The notes under the pieces: model-generated
The model's database searches: none
Told to the model about the DNA's origin: nothing
The model's input: only the letters and a program-made list of their open reading frames with translations
Assembly: GCA_016715325.1 (NCBI GenBank)
Contig: JADKAL010000003.1
Coordinates: 372,001 to 436,000 of the forward strand
Source of the DNA: Methylococcaceae bacterium
Lineage (GTDB): Bacteria > Pseudomonadota > Gammaproteobacteria > Methylococcales > Methylomonadaceae
Direction: 5' to 3'
DNA length: 64,000 nt
Made by a program: the position numbers and the translations under genes
In this document: positions 38,469-47,162 of the stretch, piece after piece
Layout of the letters: each line of letters begins with the position of its first letter
Position numbering within the stretch: the stretch's first letter is position 1

Positions 38469-39350
38469 TTATTTAACCTCGGACAATAATCTCGACATCA
38501 TATTTTCGGCTTGGCTGAGGTAGCCGCTACCGAATAGATTCAAATGGTTAAGAATATGGTACAGGTTATAAAGCGTTTTACGAATGGAATAGCCTGAATC
38601 TAAGGGGAAGGTGTCCCGGTAGGCGGAATAAAATTCCGGGCTGAAACCGCCGAATAACTCCGTCATGGCAAGGTCCGTTTCTCTGTCGCCATAGTAACAG
38701 GCAGGGTCGAAAATAACCGGATTACCTTCTGTATCGACGGCTGCGTTACCACCCCAAAGATCGCCGTGTAAAAGCGAAGGTTGAGGGACATAGCCGCTAA
38801 AAAATCCGGACAAACGGTCGCAAAGGTTGGCTCCCATCGTTTGTAAATGCCCACGATAGCCTTTAGCGGCCGCGAGACTGAGTTGGTGTTGAAAACGATT
38901 TTTTCGTAAGAATTCTAACCAATCGACATCGCGTGAGTTCGGTTGCGGCGTACTGCCGATAGTGTTGTCGCGATGCCAGCCGAAATAAGGTTGCCGCTGC
39001 CGATGCAGCATAGCCAGTTGTTGACCGAGCAATGTTTGCGAGATTTTGCGATTGTTGCCGAATTCAATGAATTCCAATACTAGAAAGGCATGTTCCGAGG
39101 TTTGGCCATGAACAATCGGGGTAGGAACCTTAATGGTTTGAGTTGACGCTATTTCGGACAATCCCGCTTCTTCTGCAATAAACATATCGACTTTATCCGC
39201 GCGATTAAATTTAATGAAGTAACTTCGGTCAGCGCCTTGTAAACAATACGCTGTATTGATATCGCCGCCGGCAAGAGCGCGTGCATTTACCAATTTAAAC
39301 GGTATGCCGCTAGCATTTTCGATTTGTTCAATAATATCCGACCAATTCAT
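38469..39350 (-). CDS. Fructosamine kinase-family protein
   Basis: This 293-residue small-molecule kinase belongs to the fructosamine-3-kinase family, which phosphorylates sugar adducts on proteins so that they fall off (deglycation). Visible motifs are ALAGGDINTAY (ATP-binding loop), YFIKFN (catalytic Lys), LLHGDLWGGNA (catalytic Asp, usually written HGDLWSGN), and IFDPACYYGDRETDLAM. It is cytosolic. It has a single-gene context, with a 100-base promoter region on its upstream side. Confidence 0.92.
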   Translation of the reverse strand: MNWSDIIEQIENASGIPFKLVNARALAGGDINTAYCLQGADRSYFIKFNRADKVDMFIAEEAGLSEIASTQTIKVPTPIVHGQTSEHAFLVLEFIEFGNNRKISQTLLGQQLAMLHRQRQPYFGWHRDNTIGSTPQPNSRDVDWLEFLRKNRFQHQLSLAAAKGYRGHLQTMGANLCDRLSGFFSGYVPQPSLLHGDLWGGNAAVDTEGNPVIFDPACYYGDRETDLAMTELFGGFSPEFYSAYRDTFPLDSGYSIRKTLYNLYHILNHLNLFGSGYLSQAENMMSRLLSEVK

Positions 39351-39516
39351 AACATCCTCGAAGTTTAAAATTCGCCGTGAAAAATTCGAAGCCGGATCGG
39401 GGTGTTTTCAAACAGCATCGGGATTTTTCATCGAAAATGAAAACTGGATTGCAGCGAAAGGTACGAACTTTTGCTGCATTCTGGTAACAGATACTTTAGT
39501 ATAAGCGCTCCTTAAA

Positions 39517-40572
39517 ATGGATATAAGTTTTCTTTCAAGAACAATCAATCAAATGACGATAGACTATCAGATGGGTCCGGTAATGCTCGATGTAGCGGGC
39601 TTACAATTGACGCAAAATGAAAAAGACGTAATTAATCACCCGAATACCGGCGCTGTCATTCTTTTCAGCCGGAATTATCAAGATCCTGAACAAGTGATTG
39701 CGCTCGTTAAGGAAATACGCGCAGCGCGAAACGGACCGATTTTAATTGCAGTCGACCAAGAAGGCGGCAGGGTGCAACGCTTTCAAAACGGATTTACCCG
39801 TTTGCCGCCAGCGTGTTGTTATGCATACGAGCCGCAGTTAGCGGAAACAGCCGGTTGGCTGATGGCAGTGGAATTATTGGCAGTAGGCGTCGATTTCAGT
39901 TTTGCCCCGGTTTTGGATGTCGACTGCGGAATCAGCCAAGTGATCGGCAACCGTTCTTTCTCGCGAGACAGTAATCGTGCAACATTTTTGGCTACCAGTT
40001 TCAGAAAAGGCATGAAGGCGGCAGGTATGGCTGCGACCGGTAAGCATTTCCCCGGCCACGGTGCGGTAGCTGCCGACTCACATTTAGCATTGCCTGTTGA
40101 CGAACGGGATTTAGAGACTATTAGGGCCAAGGATTTAATACCGTTTAAAACGCTAATCGACGAAGGTCTGGAAGCAGTGATGCCAGCGCATGTTGTTTAT
40201 CAGGCTATTGATCCGAATCCGGCAGGATTCTCGTCGTTTTGGATTCGGCAAATTTTGCGTAAAGAATTGGGATTCAACGGCGTTGTTTTCAGCGACGATC
40301 TCAGTATGGAAGGCGCGGCCTTTGCCGGTGGTTATGCGGAGCGTGCACAAATGGCTCAGGAAGCAGGCTGCGATATGTTGTTAGTTTGTAATAATCCGGC
40401 TGCTGCCGAAGAAGTATTGGATGCCTTGCCTGTCACCCAAGATAGTTTAAGAGATCGGCGGCTTGCGACCATGATCGGTCATTCAACAATTGATAGAGAG
40501 CATTTAATGCACACGGAGAAGTGGCAAGTATCTTCAACCCGAATAAAGGAGTTTGTATCTCGTTATGCTTGA
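39517..40572 (+). CDS. nagZ: Beta-N-acetylhexosaminidase (cell-wall recycling)
   Basis: NagZ removes N-acetylglucosamine from anhydromuropeptides in the cytosol during peptidoglycan recycling. It is a GH3 enzyme with VILFSRNY, VDQEGGRVQRF, the KHFPGHG loop with the catalytic His, and FSDDLSMEGA with the nucleophile Asp. Family members begin near GPVMLD, so the true start may be the ATG at 39553 or 39571 rather than the first ATG. Its end overlaps the next gene by 8 bases in a three-gene operon with a purine phosphoribosyltransferase and a nucleoside phosphorylase. Confidence 0.94.
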   Translation: MDISFLSRTINQMTIDYQMGPVMLDVAGLQLTQNEKDVINHPNTGAVILFSRNYQDPEQVIALVKEIRAARNGPILIAVDQEGGRVQRFQNGFTRLPPACCYAYEPQLAETAGWLMAVELLAVGVDFSFAPVLDVDCGISQVIGNRSFSRDSNRATFLATSFRKGMKAAGMAATGKHFPGHGAVAADSHLALPVDERDLETIRAKDLIPFKTLIDEGLEAVMPAHVVYQAIDPNPAGFSSFWIRQILRKELGFNGVVFSDDLSMEGAAFAGGYAERAQMAQEAGCDMLLVCNNPAAAEEVLDALPVTQDSLRDRRLATMIGHSTIDREHLMHTEKWQVSSTRIKEFVSRYA

Positions 40573-41113
40573 AGAAATTAAAAAGGTGCAAGCCACTGCC
40601 GAGCTTATGTTTAGCGAAGAGCAGGTGGAGTCGGCGTTAGACAGAATGGCGGCTGAAATAAATGCTGTGCTGGAAGATCGGAATCCTTTAGTGCTTTGCG
40701 TATTGAACGGCGGGATTATCGCTGCAGGCAAGTTGATTCCTCGCTTGACGATGTTGCTGACTATCGACTCCATTAATGCCAGCCGTTATCAAAATCAGAC
40801 GTCTGGCGGTATTATCGAGTGGGTCTTGAAACCAGGCACACCTCTGGCAGGCAGGACGATTTTGATTATCGACGATATTCTGGATGAAGGTATAACCCTG
40901 GCTGCAATTAAGGATTATTGCCTTGAGCAAAGTGCCGAAGCTGTATATTGTGCGGCGTTAATCGAAAAAGTGCTCGATCATAAAAAGCCTATCGTCGCCG
41001 ATTTTGTGGGATTAGAAGTCGAAAATCGATACCTCTTCGGCTATGGCATGGATTATAAAGGTTATTTACGTAATGCATCGGGCATTTACGCCTGCAAAGA
41101 GGAGGTTAAATGA
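40565..41113 (+). CDS. hpt: Hypoxanthine-guanine phosphoribosyltransferase
   Basis: This 182-residue enzyme converts hypoxanthine or guanine to IMP or GMP with PRPP. The PRPP-binding motif LIIDDILDEGIT is clear and the N-terminal LCVLNGGIIAAGKL loop matches the pyrophosphate-binding region. The ATG at 40565 overlaps nagZ by 8 bases, and its stop overlaps the next gene by 4 bases. With the phosphorylase that follows it gives a route from methylthioinosine through hypoxanthine to IMP. Confidence 0.9.
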   Translation: MLEEIKKVQATAELMFSEEQVESALDRMAAEINAVLEDRNPLVLCVLNGGIIAAGKLIPRLTMLLTIDSINASRYQNQTSGGIIEWVLKPGTPLAGRTILIIDDILDEGITLAAIKDYCLEQSAEAVYCAALIEKVLDHKKPIVADFVGLEVENRYLFGYGMDYKGYLRNASGIYACKEEVK

Positions 41114-41850
41114 GTCGTTTAGCTATTATCGGCGGTACGGGTTTAACACAGCTTGCCGAATTGACTATTAAAAAATACGAAACGATTACAACCCCTTACG
41201 GAGAACCGTCGGCGGATTTAATTATCGGAGAATTGAATGGCGCAGAAGTAATTTTTTTGGCTAGGCATGGCAATCCGCATTCCATTCCACCGCACAAAAT
41301 TAATTATTGCGCCAATATTTGGGCGCTTAAAGCGCTCGGTGTTGAAAATATCATTGCCGTTGCCGCCGTCGGCGGCATCACACAGGACATGGCGCCGGCT
41401 CATATTGCGATTCCCGATCAAATCATCGATTACAGTTATGGTCGGAAACATACCTTCTTTGAAGATGAAAACGATCCGGTTAGGCATATCGACTTCAGTT
41501 ATCCTTATAGTCAAACGCTACGTTCTCGTTTGATTCATGTTGCAAAAACGGTAGGGATAAGTATCAGTCCTATCGCGACATACGGTTGCACGCAAGGTCC
41601 GAGATTGGAAACGGCGGCTGAAATCACCCGAATGGAGCGCGATGGTTGCGATATTGTCGGTATGACCGGTATGCCGGAAGCGGCGTTAGCACGAGAATTA
41701 GGATTAAACTATGCAACTGTCGGCGTAGTTGCTAATTGGGCCGCTGGCAAAACCGAAGGTGAAATTACAATGGTGGAAATCGAGCAGAATTTGCATAAAG
41801 GTATGGCAAACACCGCCGAATTGCTGAAAGCATTTGCTTTTTCGTGCTAA
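41110..41850 (+). CDS. S-methyl-5'-thioinosine phosphorylase (MTAP/PNP family)
   Basis: This 246-residue member of the MTAP family has GGTGLTQL phosphate binding, FLARHGNPHSIPPHKINYCANIWAL-type segments, AVGGI, TYGCTQGPRLETAAEI and MTGMPEAALARELG. The details (VGMTGMPEA, short length and position after nagZ) match the Pseudomonas methylthioinosine phosphorylase, which splits methylthioinosine into hypoxanthine and methylthioribose-1-phosphate. The hpt gene just upstream would use the hypoxanthine. The start ATGA overlaps the hpt stop. The alternative is methylthioadenosine phosphorylase; the operon supports the first. Confidence 0.87.
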   Translation: MSRLAIIGGTGLTQLAELTIKKYETITTPYGEPSADLIIGELNGAEVIFLARHGNPHSIPPHKINYCANIWALKALGVENIIAVAAVGGITQDMAPAHIAIPDQIIDYSYGRKHTFFEDENDPVRHIDFSYPYSQTLRSRLIHVAKTVGISISPIATYGCTQGPRLETAAEITRMERDGCDIVGMTGMPEAALARELGLNYATVGVVANWAAGKTEGEITMVEIEQNLHKGMANTAELLKAFAFSC

Positions 41851-41899
41851 CTTCTGATAACAATTAAACGGATCCATTAATCCGGCCTGTCATATTTAT

Positions 41900-41925
41900 C
41901 GACCGGTATTGAAAAATGCCGGTCG
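41900..41925. repeat. Hairpin with GAAA tetraloop between convergent genes
   Basis: An 11-base stem (41900-41910 against 41915-41925, one G-T pair) closes a GAAA tetraloop, a very stable RNA hairpin. It lies 50 bases after the phosphorylase stop and 112 bases beyond the end of the minus-strand dacA-like gene. No T run follows, so it could protect an RNA 3' end rather than stop transcription by itself. Confidence 0.6.
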
Positions 41926-42037
41926 AAAGTCGTTTATCCAGCCTCAGTAGCGTCAATCATTCTTGTGCGAATAAACAATATTTGATCAACGCCGATATAT
42001 TCACTGGAAATCGTAAGAGAAAATTGAGCTATGTAAT

Positions 42038-43432
42038 TCAAGATTTGCTTTTGGTTGTACGCTTGCTTTTAGATGTATTTTTTGCAACCGTTTTTTCCGA
42101 AGTATCAGGTTTTTTACTGCTTTTTCCTTTCTTTGAATCCGAAGATGCAGGCGTTACCGATTTTTTACTGGAAGCAGGGGAGTAATAGCCTTTGCTTTTT
42201 GATTTGCTTGCAACCGTAATCGTTTTTGATTTTGAAGCAGATGAAGTTGATTTCTTTGTGCTTTTACTGTTATCAGCCGTTACTTTTGTATGAACTGAGG
42301 ATTTACTAGCTTTACTGCTTGAATGAGCTGTCTTGACGTTGATTTTCGCTGCCGAATGACGAATGTTTGATTCTTTAACTATGGTTTTAGTTTTTCCTGC
42401 GATGCGGATTTTTGTCACAGGCGGGTGTTCAATCGGTCTGCTGTATGACGCGATATGAGGAATACGGGTAGTTTTTCTTACATAGCGGACTTTATGGTCG
42501 TCCTCATCCTCGGTGTGATGGTGGCGCGAAGAGGCGTAATACGATGAAGGTCTGTGTCCGCACGAAAGCTGGTAAGGAGGAACGCCGACCGAGTTTTTAT
42601 TCATAGTTTGAATGTTTTTCGAATGGTAGCCGTTATCGAAATCCGAAAACCCCATATCCATCATCGTAAACATGTGCTCGTAACGTTCACTGCTACTCTT
42701 CCCTCCTAACACAACGCCGATCAAACGTTTGCCGTATTGATGCGCGGAAGAGACGAGGTTGTAACCCGAGCCGCAGGTGTAACCGGTTTTCATCCCTTCC
42801 GCGCCTGGATAGTTGGCGGTAAATTTATTGATGCCGCGATATTCGCGTCCCTTAAAATACATGCCGTCCGCGGCGAAGTAAGGATAATACTGCGGAAAAT
42901 CGCGCTTTATTCTTAACGCCAAAAGGGCCATATCGTGCGCTGTGGTCGTTTGCCAATCATGGGGCAAACCGGTCGCATTCATGAAATGGCTGCCGTACAT
43001 GCCGAGACTATGTGCGGTCGATGTCATTTTGATAGCAAATTGTTGCTCGCTACCGGCAATTTCCTCCGCCAAAACGACGGACGCATCGTTAGCCGAACGC
43101 GTAATGATCGCTAAAATGGCGTCTTCGACTGAAATGGATTCCCACGGTCTTAATCCGAGTTTACTGGTCGGTTGACGTGCGGCATGATGTGAAACAGTCA
43201 TTTCATGGCTTAATCGCAATCTGCCTGATTCCAGCGCAGAAAAAGTCATATATAAGGTCATTAATTTGGTTAACGAAGCCGGATACCACGATTGATTGGC
43301 TTCCAGCTCATATAAAACATTCCCGTTATCGGCGTCTATCAAGATCGCAGCATGACGGCCGTAACTTAATTGCGATAACATCATGAGCCATGTTGCGGTC
43401 ATTATGAGCAAGGAACGTTTAACAATCTTCAT
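42038..43432 (-). CDS. D-alanyl-D-alanine carboxypeptidase (DacA/PBP5 type) with a long basic tail
   Basis: This serine carboxypeptidase trims the terminal D-Ala from cell-wall peptides in the periplasm. A signal peptide covers about residues 1-25. The active site is complete: S53-x2-K56 (ASLTK), S113-A-N115 and K215-T-G217. The catalytic domain ends near residue 290. The rest (about 330-464) is a Ser/Lys/Thr-rich, strongly basic, low-complexity tail with many SK repeats, unlike the amphipathic anchor of E. coli PBP5. The tail may bind wall polymers or nucleic acids, or be cut off. Confidence 0.9.
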   Translation of the reverse strand: MKIVKRSLLIMTATWLMMLSQLSYGRHAAILIDADNGNVLYELEANQSWYPASLTKLMTLYMTFSALESGRLRLSHEMTVSHHAARQPTSKLGLRPWESISVEDAILAIITRSANDASVVLAEEIAGSEQQFAIKMTSTAHSLGMYGSHFMNATGLPHDWQTTTAHDMALLALRIKRDFPQYYPYFAADGMYFKGREYRGINKFTANYPGAEGMKTGYTCGSGYNLVSSAHQYGKRLIGVVLGGKSSSERYEHMFTMMDMGFSDFDNGYHSKNIQTMNKNSVGVPPYQLSCGHRPSSYYASSRHHHTEDEDDHKVRYVRKTTRIPHIASYSRPIEHPPVTKIRIAGKTKTIVKESNIRHSAAKINVKTAHSSSKASKSSVHTKVTADNSKSTKKSTSSASKSKTITVASKSKSKGYYSPASSKKSVTPASSDSKKGKSSKKPDTSEKTVAKNTSKSKRTTKSKS

Positions 43433-43617
43433 CGATGGATATTCTCAAAAAGCAGTAAATTAAGTTTATGTAAATATTAAAAATTTAGTATAAAGCGGTG
43501 GTGCGGTAATCGTTGAACATAGTTTCAAAAACGCTAACTATAGCTGAAAATTTTAATAAATCATTCTACAAGGCTATAGTTTTACGGTTGTTAAGTTAAG
43601 GTGAAAAAAATACAACT

Positions 43618-44619
43618 TTATTTAAAGTCTTTCAGGCAACTGTAAGGCGGTTCGCCTTGACAGATACCCCAATAACTACCGAAATTTCCTTCATCGGCGG
43701 GTTTCCACTTTTCCGAAAAAGCCTCAAAGACATTAGCAGACCAATTCTTTTTAGCGAGTTTTTTCAAAGTTGATTTAATCACATTTAACTGATTTTTTTT
43801 ACCGGCTACACCGCATTTTTCACCGGTGTGTTTATTGATTTCAGTAGCACCTTCCGGTCCATTCGGCCAGCCGAACTCGGTAAGCACGACATCTTTTCCC
43901 GGATAAGTCTGCCTCAATTCTTCGATTTTAGCGATGTGAAAATCGGCTGCCTTATCCGCGGGTATACAGCTATGGACGGCTGCATGTTTATTTTCCCACC
44001 AGGGAAATACATTGATGCCGATCCAATCCGTTTTTGCTTCGAAGCCGGTTTTTCGACAAGGCGCAGATCGATCACACCACTCCCACCAAGTATCGATGGT
44101 GGTAATCGGTTGTTTAACACCAGCGTTACGTAAACTATCGATACATTTAACGATTTCGCCGTCTAAAATATTACCGTGCCGAGTTCTAACTTCGGAACCG
44201 CAGCTTAATTTAACGATCGTTTCGGGATAAGCCTTGGCGTTTTCAATCCCCTTGGCGATGGATTGATCGTTAACGGCCTTGTCCTTGTCCAGCCAGATAA
44301 TGGCGATTACCTTCATGTTTCTGGCTTTTGCCGCTGCAAAAGTATGTTCCAAACCATTCATTACGCCGTAAGTCATTATGCAGCGAAACCGTGTTTCTTT
44401 CACGAGTTTATCCAAAAGCGACTCTATCAACTCACTGGAGGGGTGCGGTCCGAAATTCGGGTTGATGTTGCCTACATACGGACTGAAAGCAACGCATTGC
44501 ATGGCTTTTATTTCAGATGTAATTTTAGGGTTATGTTTTTGCTTATGGGAAGATGCCGAAAAGCCGTAAACAGAGAAGGTTAATAACAAGAAAAACCCGG
44601 AAACCGCACATAATTTCAT
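43618..44619 (-). CDS. Exported glycoside hydrolase family 17-like protein
   Basis: This 333-residue protein has a signal peptide (about 1-22) and a TIM-barrel with the GH17 pattern: FSPYVGNINPNFG at the start, CGSEV with the likely acid Glu143, and VLTEFGWP with the likely nucleophile Glu248. GH17 enzymes cleave beta-1,3-glucans. Several extra cysteines suggest disulfides in the mature protein. It is a single gene. An exopolysaccharide or osmoregulated glucan is a possible target; the exact substrate is unknown. Confidence 0.85.
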   Translation of the reverse strand: MKLCAVSGFFLLLTFSVYGFSASSHKQKHNPKITSEIKAMQCVAFSPYVGNINPNFGPHPSSELIESLLDKLVKETRFRCIMTYGVMNGLEHTFAAAKARNMKVIAIIWLDKDKAVNDQSIAKGIENAKAYPETIVKLSCGSEVRTRHGNILDGEIVKCIDSLRNAGVKQPITTIDTWWEWCDRSAPCRKTGFEAKTDWIGINVFPWWENKHAAVHSCIPADKAADFHIAKIEELRQTYPGKDVVLTEFGWPNGPEGATEINKHTGEKCGVAGKKNQLNVIKSTLKKLAKKNWSANVFEAFSEKWKPADEGNFGSYWGICQGEPPYSCLKDFK

Positions 44620-45077
44620 AAAATTTCCTCTTAATAGTTACAAATAGCAAAAACAACGTTGTTGTTTTGAAAGTAAAGGAAACATTATCAAATTGCTAAA
44701 TGAACTCGGGGTGAATTTTAAAAAGTTTTATGTAATCATATAAAATACGAACAATATAATAAGCGATTTTATTAGGTTAGGCGCGAAAGTTTAAACAAAA
44801 CGTTAAATTAATCACGGAAGTTTCGCACTGACGAACCCAGTTTGTCAGTCTTTCCCCTATTAAGTTACAGGTTTAATCTACTACCCAAGAGATTAAAAGA
44901 TAAACGACAACTTAATTGTCTGATTGTTTGAAAACGCTAAATATTGTTTAGTGACCGGTAAATTGCCGATTTTTGAAGTGAATTGTTTGCTTGACAAATA
45001 AAATGTCCATTGTTAATGGCAAAATAAGTTGAATTAACTTGGTAAAGAATTGTCATACCGTTTAGAATACCGAACGA
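44620..45077. promoter_or_regulatory. Intergenic region with the ssrA promoter
   Basis: These 458 AT-rich bases precede ssrA. Two candidate promoters are visible: TTGACA (44991-44996) with TAATGG 17 bases on, and TTGGTA (45039-45044) with TAGAAT (45063-45068) 18 bases on, close to the mature 5' end. A 10-base hairpin with one G-T pair (44827-44836 against 44840-44849) lies midway. No gene is seen. Confidence 0.55.
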
Positions 45078-45471
45078 GGGGGCGACATGGCTTCGACGTG
45101 GGTAGCAAAACCTTGAGTGCATGCCGAGGACTGTACACCTCGTAAATCCTACAGAAAAAAAGTATTCGCAAACGACGAAAACTACTCAGTGGCATTAGCA
45201 GCTTAAAACCTGCACCACTTCTCTGACTGGCGGTGCTTATGCAACCAGAGTTTTGAGTATCCTTCGGGATATAAAGAACGCTCAGGGATCATCTTACATA
45301 AGATCGCGGCAAGGCTTAGTTCGGAGCCAAAAGCGCTAAACCCAATCGAAATCGCTGTTGATTTTCTTGGCCCGACGGGTAGTCAGCAGTTAAATCAAAG
45401 CGCGGGATAAGTATGTAGACCTTGTGGCGGAGTGCTTGCGGACGGGGGTTCAATTCCCCCCGCCTCCACCA
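45078..45471 (+). ncRNA. ssrA: Transfer-messenger RNA (tmRNA)
   Basis: tmRNA frees stalled ribosomes and tags their products for destruction. The 5' acceptor strand GGGGGCG (45078-45084) pairs with CGCCTCC before the CCA end at 45469-45471. The tRNA-like T arm is GGGGGTTCAATTCCCCC. The tag frame begins at 45168 and reads ANDENYSVALAA-stop (45168-45206), a normal gammaproteobacterial tag ending in ALAA. The length of 394 is slightly above the usual 350-370. An integrative element has inserted at its 3' end and kept the gene whole. Confidence 0.97.
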
Positions 45472-47023
45472 ATTTTTTTATTTTAATACAGCCACTTAAC
45501 GAGTGGCTTTTTAGTTTTGGCACATTATTGGCACATTTTGATTGGTTGGTATGTGAATTTGGAATTGTTTTTATGTTTGCCGTCAACCTTGTTTCTTTCA
45601 AAATTGTTTCAAGTTTAGAAAGTTCCCGGCCTTTATCGGCTTCCCTTATCCAACGGGCATAAACAGTCAAAAACATTTGCATACTGTGTCCTAATTGAGA
45701 GGCAGCCCAAGCTGGATTGGCTCCGCTCATTAGCATTAAGGTAGCGTATGTATGCCGAGTTTGGTAACAAGCTCGATGCCGTAAGCCCAGATGACGTAAG
45801 GTTGGAGTCCAAATCCAGCGTCTCATTGGCCTATCATCTATAAAAGGCTTCCCTGTATTTGGATTTAGAAAAATCCAGCCTCCGGTCTCAAATGTGAGTT
45901 GTCGTTGGCGACTTAAAGCAGATATGGCTCGACTATTTAATTCAACTTCTCGCGACACATAGGTTTTTGTTCGTTCGTTGACTTCTTGTAATACTTTAGA
46001 TCTTTGGACATTTAAAATTGATCGCTTAAAATCAACATCTTCCCAACGAAGCGCAATTTGTTCTGATGTTCTCAAACCTGTAAAAAACGCCAATTCGAAA
46101 TAACTGTAAATTGTGAGAGGAAAGTGTTCAATGATGTGGCCGAGTACCAATTCAACTTCTTCTAAAGTCAACGGATCGGGCTGTTTCTTTTGACGTTTTA
46201 CGTAAAGTAGTCGTTCTGCCGGATTTGAAGAGATCAATCCATCTTGATAGGCTGCATCAAATATCCGTCTTATTGGAATAATTGAATTATTTCTGGTCTT
46301 AGCAGTTTTAAATTTTATAGCTCCTACAAGAGCTGTCAGTTCATTGTATTTAATATTTGCAATGGGTCTATTAGCAAGTTTCGGAAGCCAATGGTAATTT
46401 AGTGTTTTACGATAACCTTCAAGCGTAGATTTAGCTAAGTGAAATTGACTTATCAGCCAGAGATCAGCCATTGTTCCAAAACTAAGCGATTCAGGTTTGG
46501 GGGTCATTTTTGTTTTGACTGAATCAGGAAAATATTCTGCATAATTAAATATGCCATGACGAATTTTTTCACAAATCTCATTTCGAAGTTTTGCAGCTGC
46601 TCTTTGATTTGTTTCTGAAGGGGGTAAATTTAAGGATTCAAAACACCTTTTGTTCTCATAAACAAACCAAATCCTTAATTTTCCACCGTGAACTTGTAAT
46701 CCTGTTAAAATTTTTCCGCTTAGGCATTTTTGAATCTCCGAAATATTAAAAATGATTCGTGATTTTTTTGATTCTGGTCGCTCATGTCGATAATGGAGAC
46801 CTTCGCGCCAAGCCCCTCTGGATACGCGATTTCGGATTGCATTTGCTGTCAGACCGCTAATCTCTGACAATCGATCTATATAAACCCAGTCCAAAGTTGG
46901 TTCAGGGTTTAAATTATGTTTTAAACCATTTTCCCTTACGCTTTCCATTAAATTCTTAGCCGCCGTCAACTGTAACAATGCAGCTTGATATTGAGATTCA
47001 GCGAATAATAATAAGTCATTCAT
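45395..47023 (-). CDS. int: Tyrosine integrase with an excisionase-like N-terminal domain
   Basis: This 542-residue site-specific recombinase inserts and excises the element. Residues 46-103 resemble small phage excisionases (WVYIDRLSEISGLTANAIRN, then GAWREGLHY, with a wing and a final helix). Residues 104-175 look like a DUF3596-type arm-binding domain, 180-275 is the core-binding domain and 285-460 the catalytic domain with R318, R423, H446 and nucleophile Y455. Residues 519-542 are encoded by the ssrA 3' end, so the stop is supplied by the host gene. The start ATG follows a weak AATGAATTA context. It is AT-richer than the trb genes. Confidence 0.92.
   Translation of the reverse strand: MNDLLLFAESQYQAALLQLTAAKNLMESVRENGLKHNLNPEPTLDWVYIDRLSEISGLTANAIRNRVSRGAWREGLHYRHERPESKKSRIIFNISEIQKCLSGKILTGLQVHGGKLRIWFVYENKRCFESLNLPPSETNQRAAAKLRNEICEKIRHGIFNYAEYFPDSVKTKMTPKPESLSFGTMADLWLISQFHLAKSTLEGYRKTLNYHWLPKLANRPIANIKYNELTALVGAIKFKTAKTRNNSIIPIRRIFDAAYQDGLISSNPAERLLYVKRQKKQPDPLTLEEVELVLGHIIEHFPLTIYSYFELAFFTGLRTSEQIALRWEDVDFKRSILNVQRSKVLQEVNERTKTYVSREVELNSRAISALSRQRQLTFETGGWIFLNPNTGKPFIDDRPMRRWIWTPTLRHLGLRHRACYQTRHTYATLMLMSGANPAWAASQLGHSMQMFLTVYARWIREADKGRELSKLETILKETRLTANIKTIPNSHTNQSKCANNVPKLKSHSLSGCIKIKKLVEAGGIEPPSASTPPQGLHTYPAL
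45446..45471. other. Probable attachment site (attL) in the ssrA 3' end
   Basis: Elements of this kind recombine in the T arm and acceptor end of ssrA and rebuild the gene. The integrase gene starts just inside and its stop lies within ssrA, so the core must be here. The matching repeat should lie beyond 64000; I found no second copy inside the window. Exact core limits are unknown. Confidence 0.55.
45490..45508 (+). terminator. Rho-independent terminator of ssrA
   Basis: A 7-base stem (AGCCACT against AGTGGCT) with loop TAACG is followed by TTTTTAG. It lies 18 bases after the tmRNA CCA end. The same bases encode part of the integrase C-terminus on the other strand. Confidence 0.88.
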
Positions 47024-47162
47024 TTAATTCACCATTAACATGTTACTTTAAATAGAAGGCCAGCTAAAATTACTGAAAATATATATTTGGCAGAACTTCA
47101 TGGTCTGCATCCCAAAGCCATGTTTTATTTTCACTATTGTCTAATAGTTCATTTAGATCATT

